From JACRIM01 sp964605185 (lineage in GTDB: Bacteria; Planctomycetota; Phycisphaerae; UBA1845; UTPLA1), in the NCBI GenBank assembly GCA_964605185.1, contig CAZSBF010000035.1:1-40676 (forward strand): a DNA stretch of 40,676 bases, given 5' to 3'. This document shows, piece after piece, positions 7,601 to 13,652 of the stretch. A model generated the notes under the pieces. The model worked only from the letters and a program-made list of their open reading frames with translations. It had not been told where the DNA came from and searched no databases. The translations under genes were made by a program, and so were the position numbers. How positions within the stretch are numbered: the first letter of the stretch is position 1; each line of letters begins with the position of its first letter.

Positions 7601-8768
7601 ACTGCTCTGGATTCGCCCGGTCGTTCTTGGGAAGGATGCGAAACTCGAGTACGCCGGCGCCTTTGAGCAGGCGCTGCAAATCGGCGGGGTCTTCGAGTCG
7701 GCCTTCGCCGCGCCGCTGCTTTCGGACCTGATCGTTGGCCTGCACCAGGCTCACAATCTGCGGCGCCAAGCCCGGATAGGTCGTCTCAAGCTGCTTGATT
7801 GCCGTGGCCCGATTTGTGTCGGTCGGCTTCGCATCCAGCACGCCCTGCAACTGTGCTATGTCGAGGTTGGTCGCCAATATCGCTGCAACCGCGGCATCAA
7901 ACTTTTCTTCAAGTTCAACGACCTTGTTCAGATTCGCGCCATCCGAAATCTTGGCGGGATCAACGTTGGCGTCCAAAACCTTGTCTACCGCTTTGGTAAA
8001 GGCCGCGAGTTTCTCGTCATACGCTTTGACCGCCTCGGGCTTCGGCTCCTTGCCGCGCGAAGGCTGCGTGGTCGGCACCAACTTCGCGACTTCATCCCAG
8101 AGTTTGCCGGCTTCTTCAAGCGACGCCCGGCGTGCGGGAATTCCGCGAATCAATCCGTCAAATGCCGCCGCGCGTTCGCGCGACGATTTCTTCACTGCGG
8201 CCTCGACATCCGGGCGACTGAGATTGTCAGCCTGAATCTGCTTCAGCCGAACGTCGTAATCCGCCTCCATCTTCTTCCACTCGTCGTAGACAGTGGCGGC
8301 AGTCTGCAACAACGTAAGTCGCGAACCAATCCCCATCGTTGCACGCTCGAGGGCCGTCACGCGATCCGGCCCCTGCTTCGACAAGGCACGCAGGATGTCC
8401 GTTCGGCGGACATGGGCCGCCTGAATCTGCTCCTGGATTTTTTTGTATTCGTCGCGGGCCTTGGTGATCTCTTCGCTGGGCCGCGGCATCTGGATCTCAA
8501 GTCGGTTGTGCCCGATCGGGCGCCATACGAGGTTGAACACGCCCTTGGGATCGACGCGTTCCTTCAGCACTTTCATAACGCGTTCGGCGAGGTTCGCCTT
8601 GTCCGCACCCGACAGGCCGCTGTCATCGATTTCGTACAACAAGCTGTACCCGCCATACAGGTCGATGCCGTATTTCAGTTTTTGATCGAGCGGCCAGATC
8701 AGGCCGACCGAAAGTGCCACAAGTGTGCCGACGAGGGCGATTTTCCACCAATTGTCGCGTTCGTTCAT
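4632..8768 (-). CDS. secDF: Fused protein translocase subunit SecD-SecF with large insertion
   Basis: A 1,378-residue fusion of SecD and SecF, which use the proton gradient to pull exported proteins through SecYEG. The first helix (about 8-26) is followed by the SecD signature YGIDLYGGYSLL. The P1 head resumes at GVLEFRILP (about 372-380), so a charged, mainly helical insert of about 270 residues (about 100-370) splits it. The SecD membrane block carries GMAVDANVLINERIREE (about 644-660), including the Asp needed for proton coupling. SecF starts near residue 830 with LYDIEFLGGTAAQIDL and ends with its own five-helix block, including GYSVNDTIVVFDRVRE. Typical SecD is about 500-620 and SecF about 300 residues. 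GGAG about nine bases before the ATG supports the start. Confidence 0.95.
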   Translation of the reverse strand: MNERDNWWKIALVGTLVALSVGLIWPLDQKLKYGIDLYGGYSLLYEIDDSGLSGADKANLAERVMKVLKERVDPKGVFNLVWRPIGHNRLEIQMPRPSEEITKARDEYKKIQEQIQAAHVRRTDILRALSKQGPDRVTALERATMGIGSRLTLLQTAATVYDEWKKMEADYDVRLKQIQADNLSRPDVEAAVKKSSRERAAAFDGLIRGIPARRASLEEAGKLWDEVAKLVPTTQPSRGKEPKPEAVKAYDEKLAAFTKAVDKVLDANVDPAKISDGANLNKVVELEEKFDAAVAAILATNLDIAQLQGVLDAKPTDTNRATAIKQLETTYPGLAPQIVSLVQANDQVRKQRRGEGRLEDPADLQRLLKGAGVLEFRILPKNDRANPEQFSAYRERLKSRGPRAARGDEAFAWFEVEDVVDFTKIKDPAKDFERDKTSLNVIVERYGDKYYALSHIDEARSLQHKQGESDWSLKGAYADRDEIGKPCIAFQLDEIGGDKFATLTRINKGEQLCIFLDDQAISHATIQSVIRTSGRITGNFQLKEVQEMVKKLDAGSLPKKLKDPPISVRSIGPSLGEANRTAGLTSAKYAAIAVAVFMIVYYYYAGGVAMFAVAMNVLFTLAAMALMGATFTLAGIAGLVLSIGMAVDANVLINERIREELAKGTALRMAIKLGYERAFRAILDSNVTTILTSLILYLLGSEEIKGFALTLGLGVFINLFTAIFVTHMLFDLMACFVIPTEVKRYPIAYSFSVAAVGAVLWGLGYWRNDALVRDQSVLILFGKTLVGVAPGVIGVQIFSSLLRVMHMAVNKGGPARLPMQRWIGVPRFDWVGARGFFFALSLVVTIGGAMLFFRVPADDLYDIEFLGGTAAQIDLKTPGSLNQTDVATRLGKSGATLVKFSDSIAKADVAAAEGGFQLKTPGIPADRLEPVIKSVFDKKLSQVNAVSYSDPAAESLVVRLKTDEKMSVDDMRATVREKFAEAFKRAGESLTNAQVQAVETVGATGAKGRSFEIVTLEKNKELVIGAIMETLGPDLDIQPKLSFNLVDDPAAGVPYFAIRNEDPKALGAPLQASEIVNVDLSGWKNGVAILLDQITPPQRVETLKNRLRSMRLQPGFEQTGWRESDVFGLTPASPGSTEYSRVMIVVADEAFSLDDQSGSAAASWASGLAQPEVKLVNAALTRQASLSQITQFDQQIADDARTNAYIAVVLSWLVIIVYLWFRFGKVRWGLAAVVALIHDVLVGLGSLGLAYAIAESPIGKFLLIEKFRVDMSVVAALLTLIGYSVNDTIVVFDRVRELKGRMTDITPQMVNDSINQTLSRTLLTVLTVFMTIVIMYIFGGRGIHGFNYVMIAGLLTGSYSSLGVATQFLIKRAVRVRA

Positions 8769-8832
8769 GATGAAGGCTCCGTCGCGATGATGCGATGGGG
8801 TTAGAGGAGGTTATCTGTAGTTCGAATCGAGT

Positions 8833-8881
8833 TCGTGAACAGTTGATTGTGCGCGTGAGCGAATGCTCGTGAACATTGTGC
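8833..8881. repeat. Direct repeat in the secDF upstream region
   Basis: TCGTGAAC occurs at 8833-8840 and 8867-8874, and each copy is followed by ATTGTGC (8846-8852 and 8875-8881), with a five-base insert in the first copy. The copies start 34 bases apart, about three helical turns. They lie 65-113 bases before the secDF start, so they may be binding sites for a regulator. GTTCGTGAAC at 8831-8840 is also nearly palindromic. Confidence 0.3.
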
Positions 8882-8904
8882 ATCGCCGGAAAACTGCGAA
8901 TGCA

Positions 8905-9318
8905 CTAGTTGCGCGGGGGTGCGGTTGCGTCGTATGCGCGAATGGGGGCTGCCGACGTGATCGGCAATGAGGAATCCCACGTGCGCCCGACAAACGCATG
9001 TCGATTGAAGCCGACCAGGCCATCGAAACCGACCGAAACACCGACGGTTGATGGCGTAAGCTGCGTGGATTTTACGCCTGAGGATGGCGCAACCAGTTGA
9101 ATCCCATTCGAGGTCGGAGTTCGATCCGATTCGTCAGAAGGGCTCGACGTGGACGACGGCCGACTGCCCCCGGGCGAACTCTTTGAATCCTTTTTCGATG
9201 CCTCGGCCCGACGGCAGCATTCTGCATAAGCCGAAGAAATCACAGGGCCGACGGCAAATGCCGAAGCGGCCAATGTGAGGACTACGACTCGCGATATCGT
9301 ATTGAGTGGGCGAAACAT
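8905..9318 (-). CDS. Small secreted protein of unknown function
   Basis: From the ATG at 9318 this is 137 residues. It starts MFRPLNTISR, then a hydrophobic core VVVLTLAASAFAVG and an A-Y-A cleavage site, so it should be exported. Two Cys follow at once (ECCRRAE), then a Ser/Pro/Lys linker and a short domain with GVSVGFDGLVGFNRHAFVG. I do not recognise it. The frame runs upstream to 9366, but GAGAGG lies five bases before 9318 and a promoter at 9329-9356 would start transcription near 9322, so the upstream ATG is excluded. The message would be nearly leaderless, and the apparent ribosome site overlaps the promoter. It precedes secDF in the opposite sense of relatedness: no functional link is evident. 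Confidence 0.6.
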   Translation of the reverse strand: MFRPLNTISRVVVLTLAASAFAVGPVISSAYAECCRRAEASKKDSKSSPGGSRPSSTSSPSDESDRTPTSNGIQLVAPSSGVKSTQLTPSTVGVSVGFDGLVGFNRHAFVGRTWDSSLPITSAAPIRAYDATAPPRN

Positions 9319-9328
9319 CGAACCTCTC

Positions 9329-9356
9329 ACTATACAGTTGCACGAGGCAGGGTCAA
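9329..9356 (-). promoter_or_regulatory. Sigma70-type promoter touching the start of the small secreted protein
   Basis: On the minus strand TTGACC (9351-9356) and TATAGT (9329-9334) are 16 bases apart. The expected transcript start is about 9322, about four bases before the ATG at 9318. If used, the mRNA has almost no leader and the GAGAGG just before the ATG would be mostly excluded from it. Confidence 0.5.
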
Positions 9357-9477
9357 GTGCCCTCATAGGCCATAACCCTTCGGATTGTAAATGCCTTAAG
9401 AGCTGATCGATTTTGCATCCCTGCTGAGGCCTGAATATGCAGCCGTCGGTGGATATGCGGTGGGTAAAACTGTGTGT

Positions 9478-9553
9478 AATTTGGCAGCTGCGGCTATCTT
9501 ATAGCCCCTCGGATATAGCCTTGTTATTCGCCAAGTTTTTCTTATTTTTTTTC
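9478..9553 (+). other. Second stem-forming segment followed by T-tracts
   Basis: AATTTGGC (9478-9485) can pair with GCCAAGTT (9530-9537) over eight positions including one G-U. Inside it GGCTAT-CTT-ATAGCC (9492-9506) is a perfect 6-bp hairpin, and a second ATAGCC at 9515-9520 could compete for the same GGCTAT. TTTTTCTTA then TTTTTTTT follows (9536-9552). It could be a separate plus-strand RNA end, or the T-tract may serve only as an A/T-rich upstream element of the next promoter. No strong promoter was seen before it (only TTGCAT, 17 bases, TATGCA at 9413-9441). Confidence 0.35.
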
Positions 9554-9582
9554 TTGACGGATTAAGAGGGTACCACTAGTAT
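9554..9582 (+). promoter_or_regulatory. Strong sigma70-type promoter of the candidate small RNA
   Basis: TTGACG (9554-9559) and TAGTAT (9577-9582) are separated by exactly 17 bases. The 19 bases upstream (9535-9553) are almost all T/A, like an UP element. Transcription is expected at 9588-9590, which is the first base of the 10-bp stem of the RNA. No plus-strand protein gene follows it, so its product is most likely the RNA at 9589-9675. Confidence 0.65.
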
Positions 9583-9588
9583 CTCTTC

Positions 9589-9675
9589 CGGTCCCCCAAG
9601 TAGAGAGCCTCCTTTCAAATCTACTACTCTCCGGCCCGAGAGTGGGGGACCGCTTTTTCCTCTTTTCTTTTTTTC
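9589..9675 (+). ncRNA. Candidate small RNA: three-way junction with anti-Shine-Dalgarno loop
   Basis: The sequence folds by eye into a closed three-way junction. P1 is a perfect 10-bp stem, 9589-9598 with 9643-9652 (CGGTCCCCCA / TGGGGGACCG). P2 is six pairs, 9599-9604 with 9620-9625, with a 15-base loop (9605-9619). After one unpaired A, P3 is five pairs, 9627-9631 with 9638-9642, loop CGGCCC. Stems P1, P2 and P3 follow each other with one spare base. The P2 loop carries CCUCCUUUC (9608-9616), which matches the anti-Shine-Dalgarno end of 16S rRNA as generally known. P1 is followed by CTTTTTCC and more T-runs to 9674, fitting factor-independent termination. The promoter at 9554-9582 places the start at the base of P1. 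GAGAG at 9603-9607 could pair with 9627-9631 instead, giving an alternative fold. Not recognised as a known family; expression and function are inferred. Confidence 0.6.
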
Positions 9676-9725
9676 TTCCGCCCCAAGCGCGGAATGGGCC
9701 TGCGCAAGAATCTGACGCATTCGCT

Positions 9726-12299
9726 CTAATACTTGGGATTTCGATAGGGCTGCTTTTTCTTGAATTGCTCAAGCTGGGGGCGAACAAAATCAACGACGGA
9801 TTTCTGATTGGCCGCCTCCGCGCCACTTATCGCTTTGCCGGCAAACTCCACTGCTCTGTCGAAGTCACCCGTTTCGGCATATGCCGCGGCAAGGGTCGCC
9901 AATAGCCCCGGGACCTTGTACTGGCTCGCTTCACAGGCCGGGAGGATCAGGCGTAGCGCCGTCGCGCCGTCGCGCAGGCGCTCATCTTGAGCCGTCGAGA
10001 GCATCTCGGAGAGCATGTTGGTGAACTTCAGATTGTCTCTGGCCGCAGTAACGCCGGCGTGCAGAACACGAATGGCATCGCCAGTTCGGTGCTGCTGAAT
10101 ATAGAGTCGTACGAGCGACTCAGTCGCTGCGACGTGTCCAGGTTTGTACTCGATGGCCTTTTCGTAATGAGCCGCTGCCTGTTCTACATTATTCATCTTC
10201 GAATACGTAACGCCGAGATTTAAATACGCCTCGGCACTTGAGGCGGGAATGGCTGCCGCGCGTTGCAGGGGCTCCACGGCATCCTTGAAGCGGTTTTGCA
10301 TTCCCAGGCAAATACCCAGGTTGACCCAGGCGTCGCCATAATCGTCCTTGAGCTTCACTGCCTCGCGGAGTTCTCGTTCGGCATCCGGCAGCTTCCCGAT
10401 GCGAATCAGGGCCAAGGCGAGGTTGTAACGCGAGGGAGCCTCGGTCGGCGCTGCGGCCACCGCATCACGATAGTATTTGACCGCTTCGTCCGACTTTCCC
10501 GCCTCCGCCATGATGTAACCCAGTTCGTACAGGGCTTCGGCATAATCGGAACGAATTGCGACCGCCTTCTTGAACGCCTCGACCGCCTTTTCAATTTGGC
10601 CGAGCTTCTTGTGACATTGCCCGATCCGGACAAACACCAGTGGGTTGGCGTCGTCGGTGGCCAACGAAGCGATGTAATTCTGGAGTGCTTCCTGTGGCTT
10701 GTTGCTTTCCATCAACGCGTCGCCCATGCCGACGAAAAGCGGAGGGAATTTCGTCTCCAGTTTCAATCCGCGCTCCAGAGAGGCGATTGCTTCCTCAAGC
10801 CGGTGCAGTTTTAGATACGCCGACCCCAGGGTGTAGTGGATCATGAAAGACTTGGGGCTTCTCCTAACGGCATCTTCCAGCAGCGGGATCGCGTCAATGT
10901 GGCGATTCGCGTCGATACGGGAGTTGGCCTCTTGCAATTGATTTAGCAGCGGCAGCATGTCCTTTGGATCGGGCAAGTCCGGCGTGAGGAACTCATTGCT
11001 CGTACGGCCGCCTCCGCTGACGTAACCGAGCGATTCAAGGGCCTTGCGCGTTTCTTCGCTCTGTGTTGCGGGCTTGGTCTTGCCGGGTTTCCACGACTCA
11101 AAGCGGTCGAGTAGCTTGCCCAGCATCTCCTTGGCGATATCCGGCTTTTCCGCGAACAGGTTCTTCAGCTCGCCCGGATCGGCCTTCATGTCGAACAGTT
11201 CGGGCTTGGTTGTCGAAATGTATTTCCATTGTCGGGTCGTGAGGCATCGCTGTTCAGCGAAGTTATGCGAGTTAAAGAGGCAGTGGGTTTCGGAGTAACA
11301 GTCCTGGTCGGACATTTTTTCGCCGTTGAGGAGCGGCGACAAACAGCGGGAAGTCACCGTATCGACGGGCGGCATTCCGAACAGATCGAGCAGCGTGGGG
11401 AAGACATCCGCTACCTCGACGAAGGTGTCCGTCCGCGTTCCTGCCTTGATCGCGGCGTCAACAATGATAAAGGGGACATGGATCGAGATGTCATACACAA
11501 AAAGGGCATGCCCTTTTTCGCCATGCTCGCCGAGTGACTCGCCATGATCCGCAACCACAACGATGGTAGTATTGCCGGTGAGCTTGTTGGTTTCCAGCCA
11601 ATCGGTCAGGCGCTTGGTTTGAGAGTCCATGAAGGCGATTTCAGCGTCGTAAGCGTTCGCGTGCTTCTTCTTGAATTCCTCCGGCGGCTCGTAAGGACCG
11701 TGTGGGTCGTAATAATGGACCCACGCAAAGAAGGGTCCTGCCTTGTTCGAATCCAACCAGGCAAGGGCCCGATCCGTCACCTGGTTCGCCGGACGCTGCC
11801 GTTCGATGATATGGGCGCCGAACTCGACTTTTCCCATGTCGTCGTCATACGTATCGAACCCACGGGCCAATCCAAATCGCTTGTCCAGCACATAGCTGGC
11901 TACGAAGGCGCCTGTTTTGTATCCCTTGTTCTTGAAGAGGCCGGCCAGCGTAGGATGCGAGTCGGCCAATGGGGCGCTGCCGTTATCGCGAATGCCGTGC
12001 TCTTTGGGAAACAGACCGGTCATCATGCACGCGTGGCTGACGAGGGTCAGCGGGGCCTGGGCGTAGGCGTTTTCAAAGACGATGCCTTTCTTTGCGAGGG
12101 CATCGGTGGCCGGCGTCAGTCCGCCGGTGTGACCGTAACAGCCAAAACGATCCAGCCGGGTCGTGTCGTAGGTAATGAACAGGACATTGCGGCCGACCGA
12201 TTTTCCGGTGAGGGGCGACTTCGAGCCCGAATCGCAGCCACAGACGATCGCGAGGATTGAAAACGAGACACAGCATCCGAAACTCGTGTATTTCATCAT
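9726..12299 (-). CDS. Sulfatase-fold lipoprotein with C-terminal TPR array
   Basis: An 857-residue protein. A hydrophobic leader ends in V-C-G-C, a lipobox that makes Cys22 the likely lipidated residue. The alkaline-phosphatase/sulfatase domain spans about 36-400: ITYDTTRLDRFGCYG supplies the first metal-binding Asp, and VVADHGESLGEHG supplies the later D-H metal ligands. At the active-site position the C/S-x-P-S-R sulfatase signature reads TLVSH (85-89), so no formylglycine can form; Thr85 would be the nucleophile, as in phospho-transferring relatives. From about 430 to 850 there are some nine to ten TPR repeats for protein binding. Substrate is unknown; sulfatase activity is doubtful. An AAGG about five bases before the ATG supports the start. 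It follows the YdjM-like gene by 30 bases in one unit. Confidence 0.85.
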   Translation of the reverse strand: MMKYTSFGCCVSFSILAIVCGCDSGSKSPLTGKSVGRNVLFITYDTTRLDRFGCYGHTGGLTPATDALAKKGIVFENAYAQAPLTLVSHACMMTGLFPKEHGIRDNGSAPLADSHPTLAGLFKNKGYKTGAFVASYVLDKRFGLARGFDTYDDDMGKVEFGAHIIERQRPANQVTDRALAWLDSNKAGPFFAWVHYYDPHGPYEPPEEFKKKHANAYDAEIAFMDSQTKRLTDWLETNKLTGNTTIVVVADHGESLGEHGEKGHALFVYDISIHVPFIIVDAAIKAGTRTDTFVEVADVFPTLLDLFGMPPVDTVTSRCLSPLLNGEKMSDQDCYSETHCLFNSHNFAEQRCLTTRQWKYISTTKPELFDMKADPGELKNLFAEKPDIAKEMLGKLLDRFESWKPGKTKPATQSEETRKALESLGYVSGGGRTSNEFLTPDLPDPKDMLPLLNQLQEANSRIDANRHIDAIPLLEDAVRRSPKSFMIHYTLGSAYLKLHRLEEAIASLERGLKLETKFPPLFVGMGDALMESNKPQEALQNYIASLATDDANPLVFVRIGQCHKKLGQIEKAVEAFKKAVAIRSDYAEALYELGYIMAEAGKSDEAVKYYRDAVAAAPTEAPSRYNLALALIRIGKLPDAERELREAVKLKDDYGDAWVNLGICLGMQNRFKDAVEPLQRAAAIPASSAEAYLNLGVTYSKMNNVEQAAAHYEKAIEYKPGHVAATESLVRLYIQQHRTGDAIRVLHAGVTAARDNLKFTNMLSEMLSTAQDERLRDGATALRLILPACEASQYKVPGLLATLAAAYAETGDFDRAVEFAGKAISGAEAANQKSVVDFVRPQLEQFKKKQPYRNPKY

Positions 12300-12329
12300 A
12301 ATTACCTTATCGGTTTGCGCAAGAGCTGT

Positions 12330-13427
12330 CTATTGCGACGTGGTGTGTGTCGCTCCCCGGCGTTCAATATCGGCAAGTAGCGTCACCGCGAGTTGCTTGA
12401 CCCTCACACGAATCGTGCTGTCGATCAACTCGCGCAGGATGCGAGCGGCCTCGTCTGGCCGGTAGATTGGTGTGCCGACGTAGTTCTGATTCGCATAAAG
12501 CCAGGCAAGCCAGTATTGCCCGGAGTTCGGTGTGTCATCCGCGCGAATCGCCTTCATAAAGGTCGCCTCGGCCAGAAGCGGCTCCTTCATGTACTCATAG
12601 CACTGCCCGATGTTCACATACGTCGAAACCCGGGAGGCCCGTGCGGGGAATCGAAGCGAGCGCTCATATCGAGAAATGGCCTCGTGATATTCTCCGGCCA
12701 TCATGCGATCCCTCGCCGTGGCAATCAGGTGCGATGAATACAACTCACCGCACAAGCAGATTCCAAGCGGTACGAGCGGCACGAGCCCCCAGGCAAGCCG
12801 CCACGTCATGTCGCGTCGCAATATCAGTCCCGCGTGTGCCGCGCATAGCGCATACACCGGTGCCCAAATGGCCGCGAGCCGCGTGCCTGCCGCAATGACT
12901 GCGATCGCTGCAAGAAAACCCGCTGCCTGTCGCCCCAATGGCGGACATCGCTTGTCCGACGCCGCCCGCCACAGAAGGACCTCAATCAGAAGCAACCCAT
13001 AGAGCCAGATTTCCGCGACGATCATTTGCCGCAGAGGAAATCCATCCTTGCCGATCTCCGCTTCTTCAATCACGCCGGCCGCATTCGCCAAGGCCTTCCG
13101 TCCGCCATACCAGTCAAGCAGCAAATGGCTGAAGACGGCCAACGCAATGAGCAGAAACACCGTGGGGCGACGGACCTTCGCAAAGAAGGCAATACATCCA
13201 CAAACCACGCCCACCATGATCGCCGTGTAAATCGGCGAATGAGTCAGGTAGTGACCGTTTTTCCAACCGGGAACCAATACAACCGTGAACCACTCCACCA
13301 CGTCGACGAGATGGGCCATGAGAACCATCAGCCCGATCCAGGCGTAGGGGAGCCTTTGATCGCGCGATTGGGCGCGTGAGCAACCCGCGAAAGAAAGTCC
13401 GACCAAGGTGTGTCCAATCGTGGCCAT
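12330..13427 (-). CDS. YdjM-type membrane-bound metal-dependent hydrolase fused to TPR region
   Basis: A 365-residue membrane protein. The N-terminal half matches the YdjM/DUF457 family: candidate metal ligands His6, His39 and Asp42 (AHLVDVVEW), His59 and His63 (GHYLTHSP), His101 and Asp105 (SHLLLDWYGG), spread between about four helices. Further helices follow to about 235, and the last 130 residues form TPR-like helices (GEYHEAISRYERSL, YVNIGQCYEYM, AEATFMKAI). YdjM relatives are inner-membrane proteins, some induced in the SOS response; the reaction is poorly known. The TPR tail is unusual for the family. It is the first gene of a two-gene unit with the sulfatase-fold lipoprotein, which also ends in TPRs. 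No good ribosome site precedes the ATG. Confidence 0.75.
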   Translation of the reverse strand: MATIGHTLVGLSFAGCSRAQSRDQRLPYAWIGLMVLMAHLVDVVEWFTVVLVPGWKNGHYLTHSPIYTAIMVGVVCGCIAFFAKVRRPTVFLLIALAVFSHLLLDWYGGRKALANAAGVIEEAEIGKDGFPLRQMIVAEIWLYGLLLIEVLLWRAASDKRCPPLGRQAAGFLAAIAVIAAGTRLAAIWAPVYALCAAHAGLILRRDMTWRLAWGLVPLVPLGICLCGELYSSHLIATARDRMMAGEYHEAISRYERSLRFPARASRVSTYVNIGQCYEYMKEPLLAEATFMKAIRADDTPNSGQYWLAWLYANQNYVGTPIYRPDEAARILRELIDSTIRVRVKQLAVTLLADIERRGATHTTSQ

Positions 13428-13484
13428 TCGTGCGATAGTTTAGCGGTGTTGCCAGCTCAGGCCGGTTTTCCGCGGAACGCCTTG

Positions 13485-13504
13485 CGACATCTTTCACAAT
13501 GTCG
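13485..13504. repeat. Inverted repeat in the divergent promoter region
   Basis: CGACAT (13485-13490) and ATGTCG (13499-13504) are exact reverse complements eight bases apart. The element lies between the YdjM-like gene (minus, start 13427) and the MoxR operon (plus, start 13653), so it may bind a dimeric regulator of one or both. CGTGACACG at 13551-13559 is a second, shorter palindrome in the same 225-base gap. Confidence 0.3.
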
Positions 13505-13652
13505 TGTGCCAGTATGACTGCATAGCTAGTTATCGGCGACGAACCCACCGCGTGACACGGTAATTATGTATGAATCAAAGGCAAGGCCGCACGCCGCGCG
13601 GACCGAAAATCACTGCATAGAATCCGTTAGGCCCCATGACAGGAGGATTGCC

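Larger units (their letters stand above)
9319..9725. other. Intergenic stretch holding promoters and structured RNA
   Basis: This 407-base stretch has no convincing protein gene. From left to right it holds the minus-strand promoter of the secreted-protein gene (9329-9356), a plain segment to about 9477, a stem-forming segment with T-tracts (9478-9553), a strong plus-strand promoter (9554-9582), a three-way-junction RNA with a U-rich tail (9589-9675), and a short tail up to the stop of the sulfatase gene at 9726. Confidence 0.6.

Noticed and set aside
9589..9652. The 10-bp stem as the terminator of the sulfatase-TPR gene.
   Set aside because: On the minus strand the stem is followed by GAAGAGATAC and no T-run; the T-runs are only on the plus strand.
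9542..9660. Minus-strand reading of the small RNA region: GAAAGGAGG in a loop, followed eight bases later by TTG and a seven-codon frame, as a leader peptide with a hidden ribosome site.
   Set aside because: The promoter, start position and T-runs all fit the plus strand, no minus-strand promoter was seen just upstream, and a seven-codon TTG frame is weak evidence. Kept as an alternative to test.
13566..13652. Upstream ATG for the MoxR gene.
   Set aside because: The extra 29 residues are not family-like, and AGGAGG sits six bases before GTG 13653.
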